A stretch of DNA of 64,000 nucleotides from Salegentibacter mishustinae. GTDB taxonomy: Bacteria; Bacteroidota; Bacteroidia; Flavobacteriales; Flavobacteriaceae. How positions within the stretch are numbered: position 1 is the first letter of the stretch; each line of letters opens with the position of its first letter. Under the pieces are notes generated by a model. That model ran no database searches, was not told the origin of the DNA, and worked only from the letters and a program-made list of their open reading frames with translations. Below, piece after piece: positions 41,801 through 49,651 of the stretch. The DNA lies in contig NZ_LLKN01000002.1 in NCBI RefSeq assembly GCF_002900095.1, forward strand, positions 1,054,001 to 1,118,000, in the 5' to 3' direction. A program made the translations under genes and the position numbers.

Positions 41801-43793
41801 AACTTCTGGTTTTTCTTTGAATATATGCTTCTTCTCCTGCCTCCAAGCAATTTAATAAGATGTCAAAATTCTTGATTTCAACACCATCAACGCTTTTTAG
41901 CACTTTACTGGTTGGGTGTCCAAAGAATACTTGGTATTCAACTTTTCCGGAATCAACTAATTTTTGTGTATAAACTATGTGATTTGGATTGATTGATCCA
42001 CCTATAGTGCTACTGTGTGTAACAACTATAACTGGTATTTCTTTGGAAATTTCTTTAATAAGCTCATTTACTTCTCCTTTTAGAAAAATATTATCAAATG
42101 AAGATTCTGGTTCGTCAATTAGCAATAGATCGTGCTTTATAGCATCATTTATTTCGTGGAGTAAATTGAATTCGGATCTTTCACCCCCAGAAACTTCAAA
42201 ACCGTGCTTATTTAAAGTTCTATAATCGATATCAACAAAATATTTATAGAATTCAGTTTCTTCTATTCCTACGTTCTGTAATGATATTAGATATTTATAT
42301 GGTTTATCATAATTGTTGTATGCTTCACTGAACGCCAATTGTCTTCTGCTTTTTGCCTTTAATTGACTTGCACCTGTATACTTTTTAGTTTTTGCAAGAA
42401 CTTTAAAACCTCTTATGTCTTTACTATCAATTATTTTTTCAATTTTCAGATTATCAACTAGCGTTTCAAATTTCCTAACTTTTAACTTTTCTCTTTGGAT
42501 TTTTTGAAAATCAACTGGCTCGATTGCTGTTGTTGTAGAGCGGAATCTTAACCCATCCTTTATTTGATCTATAACTCCATTTACCCAGCTTTTCTTAAGA
42601 TTATTTGTATATAGTTCATTATGCTTTATTATCAACTCAACAATTAAGTTCTTTAGACCATCTTCAGTTACGTGCTTATCTATTATTGATTTGTATTCTG
42701 TATTTTCTAATAGTGTTTTTGTAGATGATATTAGTTTCTTTATGTTTTCTAAATTATCAGTTTCGAATTGGGTTTCGTTATATAGACTGCATTTTGAAAA
42801 GGTATCTAAGTTGTCATTTTCTAAAGCGAATTTCTTTAGAGTTTTGAGATATTTTTCTAATTCAATTTCATTTGATTTTAAGTCTATTTCATTTACTTCC
42901 ATCACAACATCTTTGAAGTCTTTCAAGTAATTTTCAGTTATCAAACTATGTCTGGTTGTAACTAATTTTTTGAAGTTTTCTTTATCGTTTTGAAGTAAGC
43001 TAAACTGTCGAATATATTTTACATTTTCGAAATTTTCACAAATTTTATCCAGTGTATAGGTTTTTCCTGATGATCTTCCACCGATTATAACGTTTAGAGC
43101 AGTAGATAACATTATACCGTCATCTGTTGCTTGAAAAAAATCGTTTCCATCATTTTCTGATAGAAATACTTTTGTCTTATCGTATAAACAACCTTTTATA
43201 GCATTTAAAGAAGATTCTTCTACATCGAGGTATGTTTGTCTAGTTGGGAAGTTCTCTATGCCTTCAACCATTCGACAGTCACTGAAAATAACTGGTGTTA
43301 ATTTATCTTCTTCCTTTATACAAGTTTTAAATTTTCTAAGACTAGTAACTTCTCCCGAAAAAATGTTTTCTCCTAACTTATCTAAAGTCAATGGTTTTAT
43401 GTTCGGCTTCTTGTCGTAATGCGGAATTAATAAATAGTTATTTAATGCAGGAAAAATTTCTATTAGTTGATCGTAGTCAATTGAATCGTCCTTCGACGGA
43501 ATTAAACCTTTTACTCTATTGCATTTATCTTCAAAATCTCTTAGGTTTTCATTTTCTGATATCAATAAAATATGTCCCCCTTCAAGATCAATTTCAATTC
43601 CAGGAAAAACTTTAATTTCTAATTCACGATTGATTTCTTCGAATTGTTCTCTATCAAATAGGTTATGATTGGTTATTGCAATGCAATCCAATGATAGCTT
43701 TTCTACATATTCTTTTAATGATTCTAGACTAAATTCAAATGGTCTGTCACTAATTGACTTTACTGTGTGGATGTGAAAATCTATTTTTTTCAA
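41781..43793 (-). CDS. PHP-domain ATPase (ABC/SMC-like), candidate defence effector
   Basis: 670 residues. Residues 1-170 are a PHP phosphoesterase domain with metal ligands in DFHIHTVKS, IAITNHNLFD, PGIEIDLEG and PHYDKKP. Walker A follows (NVIIGGRSSGKTYTLD, about residue 235). After a long helical insert come an ABC signature (EVSGGERSEFNLL), Walker B (DLLLIDEPESSFDN) and an H-loop (IVVTHSSTIGG). The layout recalls PHP-ATPases and OLD-like nuclease-ATPases seen in phage defence. The start is TTG; a stop lies three codons upstream. Cassette ends are exactly complementary (GTTGGCGGTA and TACCGCCAAC). Confidence 0.85.
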   Translation of the reverse strand: MKKIDFHIHTVKSISDRPFEFSLESLKEYVEKLSLDCIAITNHNLFDREQFEEINRELEIKVFPGIEIDLEGGHILLISENENLRDFEDKCNRVKGLIPSKDDSIDYDQLIEIFPALNNYLLIPHYDKKPNIKPLTLDKLGENIFSGEVTSLRKFKTCIKEEDKLTPVIFSDCRMVEGIENFPTRQTYLDVEESSLNAIKGCLYDKTKVFLSENDGNDFFQATDDGIMLSTALNVIIGGRSSGKTYTLDKICENFENVKYIRQFSLLQNDKENFKKLVTTRHSLITENYLKDFKDVVMEVNEIDLKSNEIELEKYLKTLKKFALENDNLDTFSKCSLYNETQFETDNLENIKKLISSTKTLLENTEYKSIIDKHVTEDGLKNLIVELIIKHNELYTNNLKKSWVNGVIDQIKDGLRFRSTTTAIEPVDFQKIQREKLKVRKFETLVDNLKIEKIIDSKDIRGFKVLAKTKKYTGASQLKAKSRRQLAFSEAYNNYDKPYKYLISLQNVGIEETEFYKYFVDIDYRTLNKHGFEVSGGERSEFNLLHEINDAIKHDLLLIDEPESSFDNIFLKGEVNELIKEISKEIPVIVVTHSSTIGGSINPNHIVYTQKLVDSGKVEYQVFFGHPTSKVLKSVDGVEIKNFDILLNCLEAGEEAYIQRKTRSYDILKD

Positions 43794-43819
43794 TACGAAT
43801 TATGTTTACAAATTACCGC

Positions 43820-43945
43820 CAACGGTTTTGTATAACCGTCAGTTACGGGATTAAAGTTAATGATTTTCGGTTAAGAACTGGCGTTAGCAATTCCGAGTGG
43901 ATTCGGACGCAGTCGAATCCGCCGTAATTGCGGTTATACATTGTT
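43820..43945 (-). repeat. attC site (family G), first cassette
   Basis: CAACGGTTTTGTATAACCG and CGGTTATACATTGTT; inner arms CAGTTACGG and CCGTAATTG. attC of the cassette nearest the recombinase. Confidence 0.9.
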
Positions 43946-43953
43946 GCCCATAG

Positions 43954-44505
43954 TTATTTTTTATTCTGCATTTCACGAATTGTTTTTTTCCGTTCACGCA
44001 TTATTTTTCTTCGTTCTTTTTTTGTTTTGTCAGTCAATAGTGGTGTCCAATCAATTCTGTCGTCACTTTCAAGCCACTCCATATATTTTTTCTGAAATTT
44101 CTCAATTCCATCTCGCTCGATAAATGGTAAATAATATTCTATCAGATTTGCGTTTTTTTCGCAAAAAGTCAATGTACAGTTTTGAATTCCAGTTACTCTT
44201 GCATAAGGCATTCCCTCAATTCGGTCAGCCATTATTATTGCAATTTCTCCTTTATTCAAAATCCGATTGTTACATTCCGATTTAATTTTAGTCAAGGTTT
44301 GGTCTGTAAAAAATTCTGCAAGAGTCGGTAAAATCCGCCAACCATATTCAATCAGTTTTTCGGCTTGTTCTGTTTTTATTATTTCTTTAGAGTTCTCAAT
44401 TTTTGAAATTCCGTCCAATAGATTTTCAATTTCAGATTTTGATTGAGAGAAGCCAAAACTTGAAATTAAAACTGCAATTATTAATGTCAGACGGATTTTT
44501 TTCAT
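43954..44505 (-). CDS. secreted cassette protein, nearest to recombinase
   Basis: 183 residues from the ATG at 44505. The frame is open upstream into the recombinase gene, but the signal peptide (KKIRLTLIIAVLISSFGFSQ) fixes the start. The body is helical with a very basic tail (KTKKERRKIMRERKKTIREMQNKK). Unknown function. Its cassette is bounded by GTTGCCCATA (43943) and TATGGGCAAC (44509-44518), exact complements. Confidence 0.78.
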   Translation of the reverse strand: MKKIRLTLIIAVLISSFGFSQSKSEIENLLDGISKIENSKEIIKTEQAEKLIEYGWRILPTLAEFFTDQTLTKIKSECNNRILNKGEIAIIMADRIEGMPYARVTGIQNCTLTFCEKNANLIEYYLPFIERDGIEKFQKKYMEWLESDDRIDWTPLLTDKTKKERRKIMRERKKTIREMQNKK

Positions 44506-44514
44506 AATTATGGG

Positions 44515-44545
44515 CAACGTGTTATATCCGGCACAATATACCTTT
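44515..44545 (-). other. attI-like primary insertion site
   Basis: The first cassette's outer core, CAAC (44515-44518), lies about 28 bp past the recombinase stop codon. Beyond it, GTGTTATATCCGGCAC resembles the R'-side arms of attC sites (GTCTCGTATATCGAC) but has no matching second arm, so it does not form an attC hairpin. This is what an attI site looks like. No further cassette lies on the other side. Confidence 0.65.
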
Positions 44546-45724
44546 TTAATCAGAAATATTTCGGGATAAACGCATGTTTCCATCCTTTTTATCAGAATTT
44601 GATAACGCTTTTAAACTAACATCTAACGGACTCGTAATCTTCATCAATTCCTTTTGAGTTACATGAGTGTAGATCATCGTAGTTTCCGGTTTCGAATGCC
44701 CCAGCAAACTCTGGATATGCCTTAAATCTATGCCGTTTTCTAACATATGCGTAGCATAAGAATGTCTCAATGTATGCGGTGTTACTCTCTTTTTAATATT
44801 GGCCAGTTTACAGGCATGGTTTAGCGCAGCTCTTATACTTGAAGTTTGATAAGAACCACCTTGCGGACTTTCTACAAAATATGTTTTTGGCCGGTAAGTT
44901 TCCAAATAATTTAAAAGCAAAGGAATAAAACTTTCTGCCATAATTACAATTCGGTCTTTTCGGCCTTTCGCACCACGTATCGCAATTTGCCTGCGGTCTA
45001 TGTCTATATCTTTTTGTTTCAGGTTTACGGCCTCTCCAACTCTTAATCCCGAAGAATATAGTAATGCAAAAATCGCGCGGTGCTTTAGATTTTGAGTGGC
45101 TCTTAAAAGATCTATTACCTCTTCCTTAGACAAAACAACGGGTAAGAATTTACTCTTTTTAGGGCTGGAAATTTGTTCGGCTTCTAATTCAGGGAACCGG
45201 TGTAATGCTGCAAAATGTTTTAAAGCGCTTACACATTGCCGGTGTGTACTAATGGCGTAATTCTTCCCGGCAATTTCTTTTTCAATAAAAAGCTCAATGC
45301 TACGGTTGGTGATACTCTCCAGTTTATCTTTTTGAAACGCTATAAATCGCTGTACAAAAGTTGTATAAGTTTTTAAGGTGCTTTTACTAAAGCGTTGCCC
45401 ATTTAAATAATTCTGAAATTCTTCCAGGATCTCCAATTGCTGCGGATTCAAATTCGAATGCTCTCCCTCCGGAGTTTCTACCGTCTCTGTTTTAAGATCT
45501 TTTAAAGCCGAATAATCTATAATGCAGCCTATCTTTTTTAGAACAGTATAAATGCGCTTTTTGTTGTTGAACGAATATGGCAAATAGAAACACGAATAGG
45601 TGCGGGACCAGCGCATCCCTTCCATATTTTTAATGAATTCATTTAACTCAAAATCAAATTTATAAGTGATTCCAATTTGTAATTCGTCACGGTGCTTAAA
45701 CGCAAAAAGTCTAATAGTTCTCAT
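44546..45724 (-). CDS. tyrosine recombinase, presumed cassette integrase (non-IntI)
   Basis: 392 residues. Residues 1-95 form an N-terminal extension (RDELQIGITYKFDFELNEFIKNM...MRWSRTYSCFYLPYS), seen in Bacteroidota integrases. A SAM-like core-binding domain follows (FQNYLNGQRFSKSTLKTYTTFVQRF). Catalytic set: R in YSSGLRVGEAVNL, K in GAKGRKDRIV, HxxR in PHTLRHSYATHML, H in LLGHSKPETT and Y in MIYTHVTQ; it ends in ITSPLD, like IntI. Between the lysine and HxxR there are only about 57 residues, with no room for the extra segment (about 20 or more residues) that marks IntI. It is transcribed towards the cassettes. Confidence 0.88.
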   Translation of the reverse strand: MRTIRLFAFKHRDELQIGITYKFDFELNEFIKNMEGMRWSRTYSCFYLPYSFNNKKRIYTVLKKIGCIIDYSALKDLKTETVETPEGEHSNLNPQQLEILEEFQNYLNGQRFSKSTLKTYTTFVQRFIAFQKDKLESITNRSIELFIEKEIAGKNYAISTHRQCVSALKHFAALHRFPELEAEQISSPKKSKFLPVVLSKEEVIDLLRATQNLKHRAIFALLYSSGLRVGEAVNLKQKDIDIDRRQIAIRGAKGRKDRIVIMAESFIPLLLNYLETYRPKTYFVESPQGGSYQTSSIRAALNHACKLANIKKRVTPHTLRHSYATHMLENGIDLRHIQSLLGHSKPETTMIYTHVTQKELMKITSPLDVSLKALSNSDKKDGNMRLSRNISD

Positions 45725-45915
45725 AAGCCTATTTTAAACAAATAAGCGACTAAATTAGTTGGGTGAAAACCCTGAAAATGTGGTGTAAGAAGAAAACTTA
45801 CCTAAAAAGATCTTTATATTTTCAGCAAAATCTGCACAGTGATAAAAGCTCGTAATCTTTAAAAAAGCCTCATGTTTTAGCATATTTCACTAAGAATTGT
45901 TCAAACTATTTCCCC

Positions 45916-46431
45916 TTAATTATTTAAAGGATTTAATTCGAAAACTCCATCAAAATCCAGTAAAATTTCTCGGGTATCTTCTTCTCCTTGTGGTACCGTA
46001 ATACTCACATCTACATCAATTTCCCATTGATCATTGCTTACTTTTTTACCCTCAATAATTCCATCGGAAACTGAAAAATAGCCATTGGGATCACAAAAAC
46101 ATGATAAGGCATATAAAGCTTTTGCATCCTCAAAATTCCCGGTTTCCAATTTAAAGTTTTCTGCGTCTGGTGATACTTGAAAAGCCAAATTGTAAACATC
46201 CTCATCATCAGCTATTGCCGGGTCATTTTCGTCGTAATACTGATAATAAAAAACAAGGCTGTCGCCTTCAATAATTTTGATTTCTCTGGAATTCTCTTCC
46301 TCCCTTATGGAAGCGTTTTCAAAATAAATAAAATCTTCAATAATAACAGATGACCCATCGGGGTTGTCATCATCTTTACTACATGCATTTAAGATTAATA
46401 TCCCGAAAATTAAAAATATCCCTTTTTTCAT
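45916..46431 (-). CDS. lipoprotein, unknown function
   Basis: 171 residues from the ATG at 46431, chosen for the lipobox (GILILNACSKDDD, cysteine about residue 17). An acidic SKDDDNPDGS linker is typical of exported Bacteroidota lipoproteins. Beta-rich body. It lies outside the array, about 190 bp from the recombinase start. Confidence 0.82.
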   Translation of the reverse strand: MKKGIFLIFGILILNACSKDDDNPDGSSVIIEDFIYFENASIREEENSREIKIIEGDSLVFYYQYYDENDPAIADDEDVYNLAFQVSPDAENFKLETGNFEDAKALYALSCFCDPNGYFSVSDGIIEGKKVSNDQWEIDVDVSITVPQGEEDTREILLDFDGVFELNPLNN

Positions 46432-46498
46432 GGTGTTAGTTTTTATTAAGATGAAGAAAATCACAAAAGGTTGCGTTGAATTTATTGAAATTATTCTG

Positions 46499-46927
46499 TT
46501 AAGTAGAAATAAAATCCCGGTATTCTTCAAAAAAACCTTCCATTTTCAACATATTATCGCTTAAAAATTTCATCACCTCTGGCCAGTGTTGCCGGTTATG
46601 AATATTTACACCATCTAACTGAACGTAAACCCGGGAAACTATTTTTCCTTCGGGAAGTTCATATTCTTCCTCGAAAACGGTTTCAGGTAAATATTCAGAA
46701 ACCAGGATGTTTTTTAGGGAAAGCAGTTTTTCAAAATAATAGGCTCTAATCAGCGGGTCTTCATCTATCACATCTATAGAAACCTGGGCAAATTTTCGGT
46801 TAAAATTGAATTTAAGCTGAAGTTCTTTTATGCCGGTATCATACAAAACCCATTTTCTGCGGAAAACGATACCGAAGCTGGTCCAGAACTGTTGCCTTAA
46901 TTTTTTGCTTTCAGCTTTACTAACCAT
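46499..46927 (-). CDS. DUF4268-family protein
   Basis: 142 residues from the ATG at 46927, one base past the zip stop. SFGIVFRRKWVLYDTGIKELQLKFNFNRKFAQVSIDV fits DUF4268, a fold linked to restriction-like or single-strand-binding proteins. Cytoplasmic. Probably co-transcribed with the transporter gene. Confidence 0.8.
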   Translation of the reverse strand: MVSKAESKKLRQQFWTSFGIVFRRKWVLYDTGIKELQLKFNFNRKFAQVSIDVIDEDPLIRAYYFEKLLSLKNILVSEYLPETVFEEEYELPEGKIVSRVYVQLDGVNIHNRQHWPEVMKFLSDNMLKMEGFFEEYRDFIST

Positions 46928-46928
46928 A

Positions 46929-47597
46929 TTAAATATAATAAGCCAATAAAATTCCGCCCACAATTATCGCCAGTTTAGAAATATTGAATTTATGGTTCTT
47001 GGAGGCTTCGAATAGAATAGTGGTAGAAACGTGTAGAAAAATACCAATCACTAAGGCATTAATGTAAATAGAAAGTTCCTGGAGTACACTAAATTGAGAT
47101 TTAAAGAAGCTTCCTAAAGGAGTCATTAAAGCAAAAACCGCCAGGAATACGCCGACTTTAATTTTACTCAAATTAGAATGAATTAGAAAAACTGAAAGTA
47201 TGGTCGCTACCGGAATTTTATGTATTACAACTCCGTGTAAAATATGATCGCCTTCATCCATAGGAAAACCTTCCAGGAAAGCGTGTAGACTTAAACTTAG
47301 TAGTAATAGTATAGGAAATTTATTCATTCCTTCCTGCTGGTGCAGGTGGCCGTGTTCCACGCCTTTTGAGACAAATTCAAGGATAATTTGAAGCAGTAAT
47401 CCAAGCATAATAAAAATGCCCACCTCGTTAGTGCCGTTTAAATAAACCTCGGGCAATAATTCAAAAATTGTAACCGCTAAAAGATAAGCCCCGCTAAAAC
47501 TAAGCAGCAATTTAAACCCAGTAGAGGAGGAGGGTTTTAAAAAAGTAGCGATAAGATAGCCGGCAAGCACAGAAAGAAGGGGTAAAATATAGATCAT
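46929..47597 (-). CDS. ZIP-family metal transporter
   Basis: 222 residues, about eight membrane segments. The metal-path motifs HAFLEGFPMDEGDHI and VVIHKIPVATILSVFL match ZIP helices IV and V, and a His-rich loop (EHGHLHQQEG) precedes them. Imports zinc or iron across the inner membrane. Confidence 0.9.
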   Translation of the reverse strand: MIYILPLLSVLAGYLIATFLKPSSSTGFKLLLSFSGAYLLAVTIFELLPEVYLNGTNEVGIFIMLGLLLQIILEFVSKGVEHGHLHQQEGMNKFPILLLLSLSLHAFLEGFPMDEGDHILHGVVIHKIPVATILSVFLIHSNLSKIKVGVFLAVFALMTPLGSFFKSQFSVLQELSIYINALVIGIFLHVSTTILFEASKNHKFNISKLAIIVGGILLAYYI

Positions 47598-47696
47598 TAA
47601 TTACTGCAAAATATTATTAGAAAACCTGAGTCGTAAAAGCTTTTAGAATATTTCAGTATCCAAAGCCGGCAATACCTTTATTCAGCAAAATTACCC

Positions 47697-47704
47697 TATT
47701 TTTG
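47697..47704 (+). promoter_or_regulatory. promoter -7 box of methyltransferase gene
   Basis: TATTTTTG matches the Bacteroidota TAnnTTTG box, 19 bp before the ATG at 47724. Confidence 0.55.
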
Positions 47705-47723
47705 TGGACTGTAAAAAACCGAT

Positions 47724-48881
47724 ATGGAAAATAATTTTAAAATGATCGCTAAGACCATGTATGGTTTTGAGCCAGTTTTGGCTAAAGAACTCATGGCACT
47801 TGGCGCGATGGATGTAAAAGAAGGAACCAGGAATGTAAGTTTTGTAGGCGATACCGGCTTTATGTATAAAGCCAATCTTTGCCTAAGAACTGCCATTAAG
47901 ATCCTAAAACCTTACCAGAGTTTTAAAATATTTTCTGAAGACGATCTTTACAAGCAGATCTACGATTTACCCTGGGAGAATTTTATGGATGTTAACGATA
48001 CCCTGGCCATTGATGCCACGGTGCATTCTGATACGTTTACACATTCCAAGTATATTTCCCTTAAAACCAAAGATGCTATCGTAGACCGGTTTCGGGATAA
48101 GTTTGGTAAAAGACCAGATGTAGATCTTGATTTTCCAACCTTGCGACTTAATATTCATATTGAAAAGAACTTTTGTAACGTTTCTTTTGATTCCTCTGGA
48201 CAATCGCTACATAAACGTGGCTATAAAACCGCGACTAATATTGCACCTATAAATGAAGTTTTAGCTGCCGGAATGTTATTGCTTTCCAGTTGGGACGGGC
48301 AGTGCGATTTTATGGATCCTATGTGCGGTAGTGGTACCATTTTAATTGAAGCCGCGATGATTGCCTGCAATATTCCACCGAATTTAAACCGAAAGGAATT
48401 TGCTTTTGAACGCTGGAAAGATTGGGACGAAGATCTATTTGAAAAAATAGAAGCTTCTGTGCTGAAGAAAATGCGGGAATTTCATTTTAAGATCACAGGT
48501 TATGATACCTCACCATCGGCAGTGCATAAAGCCATAGATAATATTGAAAATGCTAATCTTTCTGAATTTATTAAAGTAGAAAGACAGGATTTCTTTGCTT
48601 CACAAAAAGAGGGCGAGCGCCATTTACATATGTTATTTAATCCGCCTTATGGAGAGCGATTAGAAATAGATATGCCGAAATTCTATAAAGAGATAGGAGA
48701 CACGCTGAAACAATCTTACCCGGGGACTGATGCCTGGTTTATTACTTCTAACCTGGAAGCTATAAAACATGTAGGCCTAAGACCTTCCCGAAAAATAAAA
48801 CTTTACAACGGTGCCCTGGAATCTAAGTTATTAAAATACCAGATCTACCAGGGATCTAAAAAGGCAAAGTTTCAGGATTAA
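47724..48881 (+). CDS. THUMP-domain class I rRNA methyltransferase (RlmL/YpsC type)
   Basis: 385 residues. N-terminal THUMP domain (residues about 50-160), then a Rossmann methyltransferase with DPMCGSGTILIEAAMIA (SAM site) and LFNPPYGERL (NPPY catalytic motif). Modifies guanine N2 in 23S rRNA in homologues. Divergent from the zip gene. Confidence 0.93.
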   Translation: MENNFKMIAKTMYGFEPVLAKELMALGAMDVKEGTRNVSFVGDTGFMYKANLCLRTAIKILKPYQSFKIFSEDDLYKQIYDLPWENFMDVNDTLAIDATVHSDTFTHSKYISLKTKDAIVDRFRDKFGKRPDVDLDFPTLRLNIHIEKNFCNVSFDSSGQSLHKRGYKTATNIAPINEVLAAGMLLLSSWDGQCDFMDPMCGSGTILIEAAMIACNIPPNLNRKEFAFERWKDWDEDLFEKIEASVLKKMREFHFKITGYDTSPSAVHKAIDNIENANLSEFIKVERQDFFASQKEGERHLHMLFNPPYGERLEIDMPKFYKEIGDTLKQSYPGTDAWFITSNLEAIKHVGLRPSRKIKLYNGALESKLLKYQIYQGSKKAKFQD

Positions 48882-48899
48882 AATTTGAATGTATATTCT

Positions 48900-48933
48900 C
48901 GCAGTTTTGAAATTGAAGAACTTTTAAACTGCG
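48900..48933. terminator. hairpin between convergent genes
   Basis: CGCAGTTT and AAACTGCG with a 17-base loop and flanking A/T runs; placed between the plus-strand methyltransferase and minus-strand DUF6048 genes, so it can end both. Confidence 0.5.
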
Positions 48934-48946
48934 GGAAAACTTCTTT

Positions 48947-49651
48947 CTATTTCTTATAAAAAGGAATCAGGTAACTAATGGTGTATCCATAACCCACTCC
49001 AATATTACTATCGTCATAAGTTCGGTTAAAACCGGGGATAGCCAGGTTATCAAAGTTATCTGGCGCAGTTTGGAATAATCTTCGCTTAAGCTGCACATTT
49101 ACCGATAGGTATAAATTATTCAGAACTTCAACTTTAATCCCGGCAATTAATTCTATCCAGTTAGCAGTTAAGCCCGAATATTCAATATTATCGGTCCTAA
49201 CATCAGGTTCAAAGAAAGTGTTGGTAGTATAAATTCGATATTCGTCAACATCCTGGGTAAAAGTGGCAAAGCCATAACGCGCTCCTACAAAAATAAGGTT
49301 CTGCATTCCCGTCCAGTTTTCGTAAGCATTATAATCTGCACCGAATTTTATATAACTGCCGCTTGAAGTTAGCTTGATATTATCTTCTTCGTAACCTATA
49401 CTTTCATTACCAAGTTCTACCGCGGCGTAATAGTTTTTATAAACCCTGTAATCTCCAAGGATCTCGAATCCTGAATAATCGTCCTCAAAAGCGGTTCGTG
49501 CCAGTTTACTAAGATCTGTTCCTACACGTAAACCAAATTTCTCTCGCATGGCCAGGCTATCCTGTACCGTGGTTTCCTGGCTTAGTAAAGGGCTAGCCAA
49601 AAATAGAAAGGCAAGACTAAAAAAATATGTTGATATGTGCTTGTGTTTCAT
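48947..49651 (-). CDS. DUF6048-family outer-membrane-like protein
   Basis: 234 residues from the ATG at 49651, where a signal peptide starts (HISTYFFSLAFLFLASPLLSQ). Repeated amphipathic strands (YYAAVELGNESIGYE, YIKFGADYNAYENW) and the end YTISYLIPFYKK fit a small outer-membrane beta-barrel. It overlaps the upstream DUF6452 gene by 35 bp, so the two are coupled. Confidence 0.85.
   Translation of the reverse strand: MKHKHISTYFFSLAFLFLASPLLSQETTVQDSLAMREKFGLRVGTDLSKLARTAFEDDYSGFEILGDYRVYKNYYAAVELGNESIGYEEDNIKLTSSGSYIKFGADYNAYENWTGMQNLIFVGARYGFATFTQDVDEYRIYTTNTFFEPDVRTDNIEYSGLTANWIELIAGIKVEVLNNLYLSVNVQLKRRLFQTAPDNFDNLAIPGFNRTYDDSNIGVGYGYTISYLIPFYKK

Noticed and set aside
55-44518. CRISPR array or clustered repeats of another kind
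   Set aside because: The repeats are 85-128 bp, imperfect and separated by whole genes, with cassette-specific ends; no short regular spacers exist.
44546-45724. Classical IntI or a prophage integrase
   Set aside because: The IntI-specific segment is missing, and no phage genes or tRNA attachment site are near; the attC array is the only partner.
45755-45765. GTTGGGT upstream of the recombinase as an alternative attI
   Set aside because: It fits GTTRRRY, but no cassette lies beside it and it has no paired arm.
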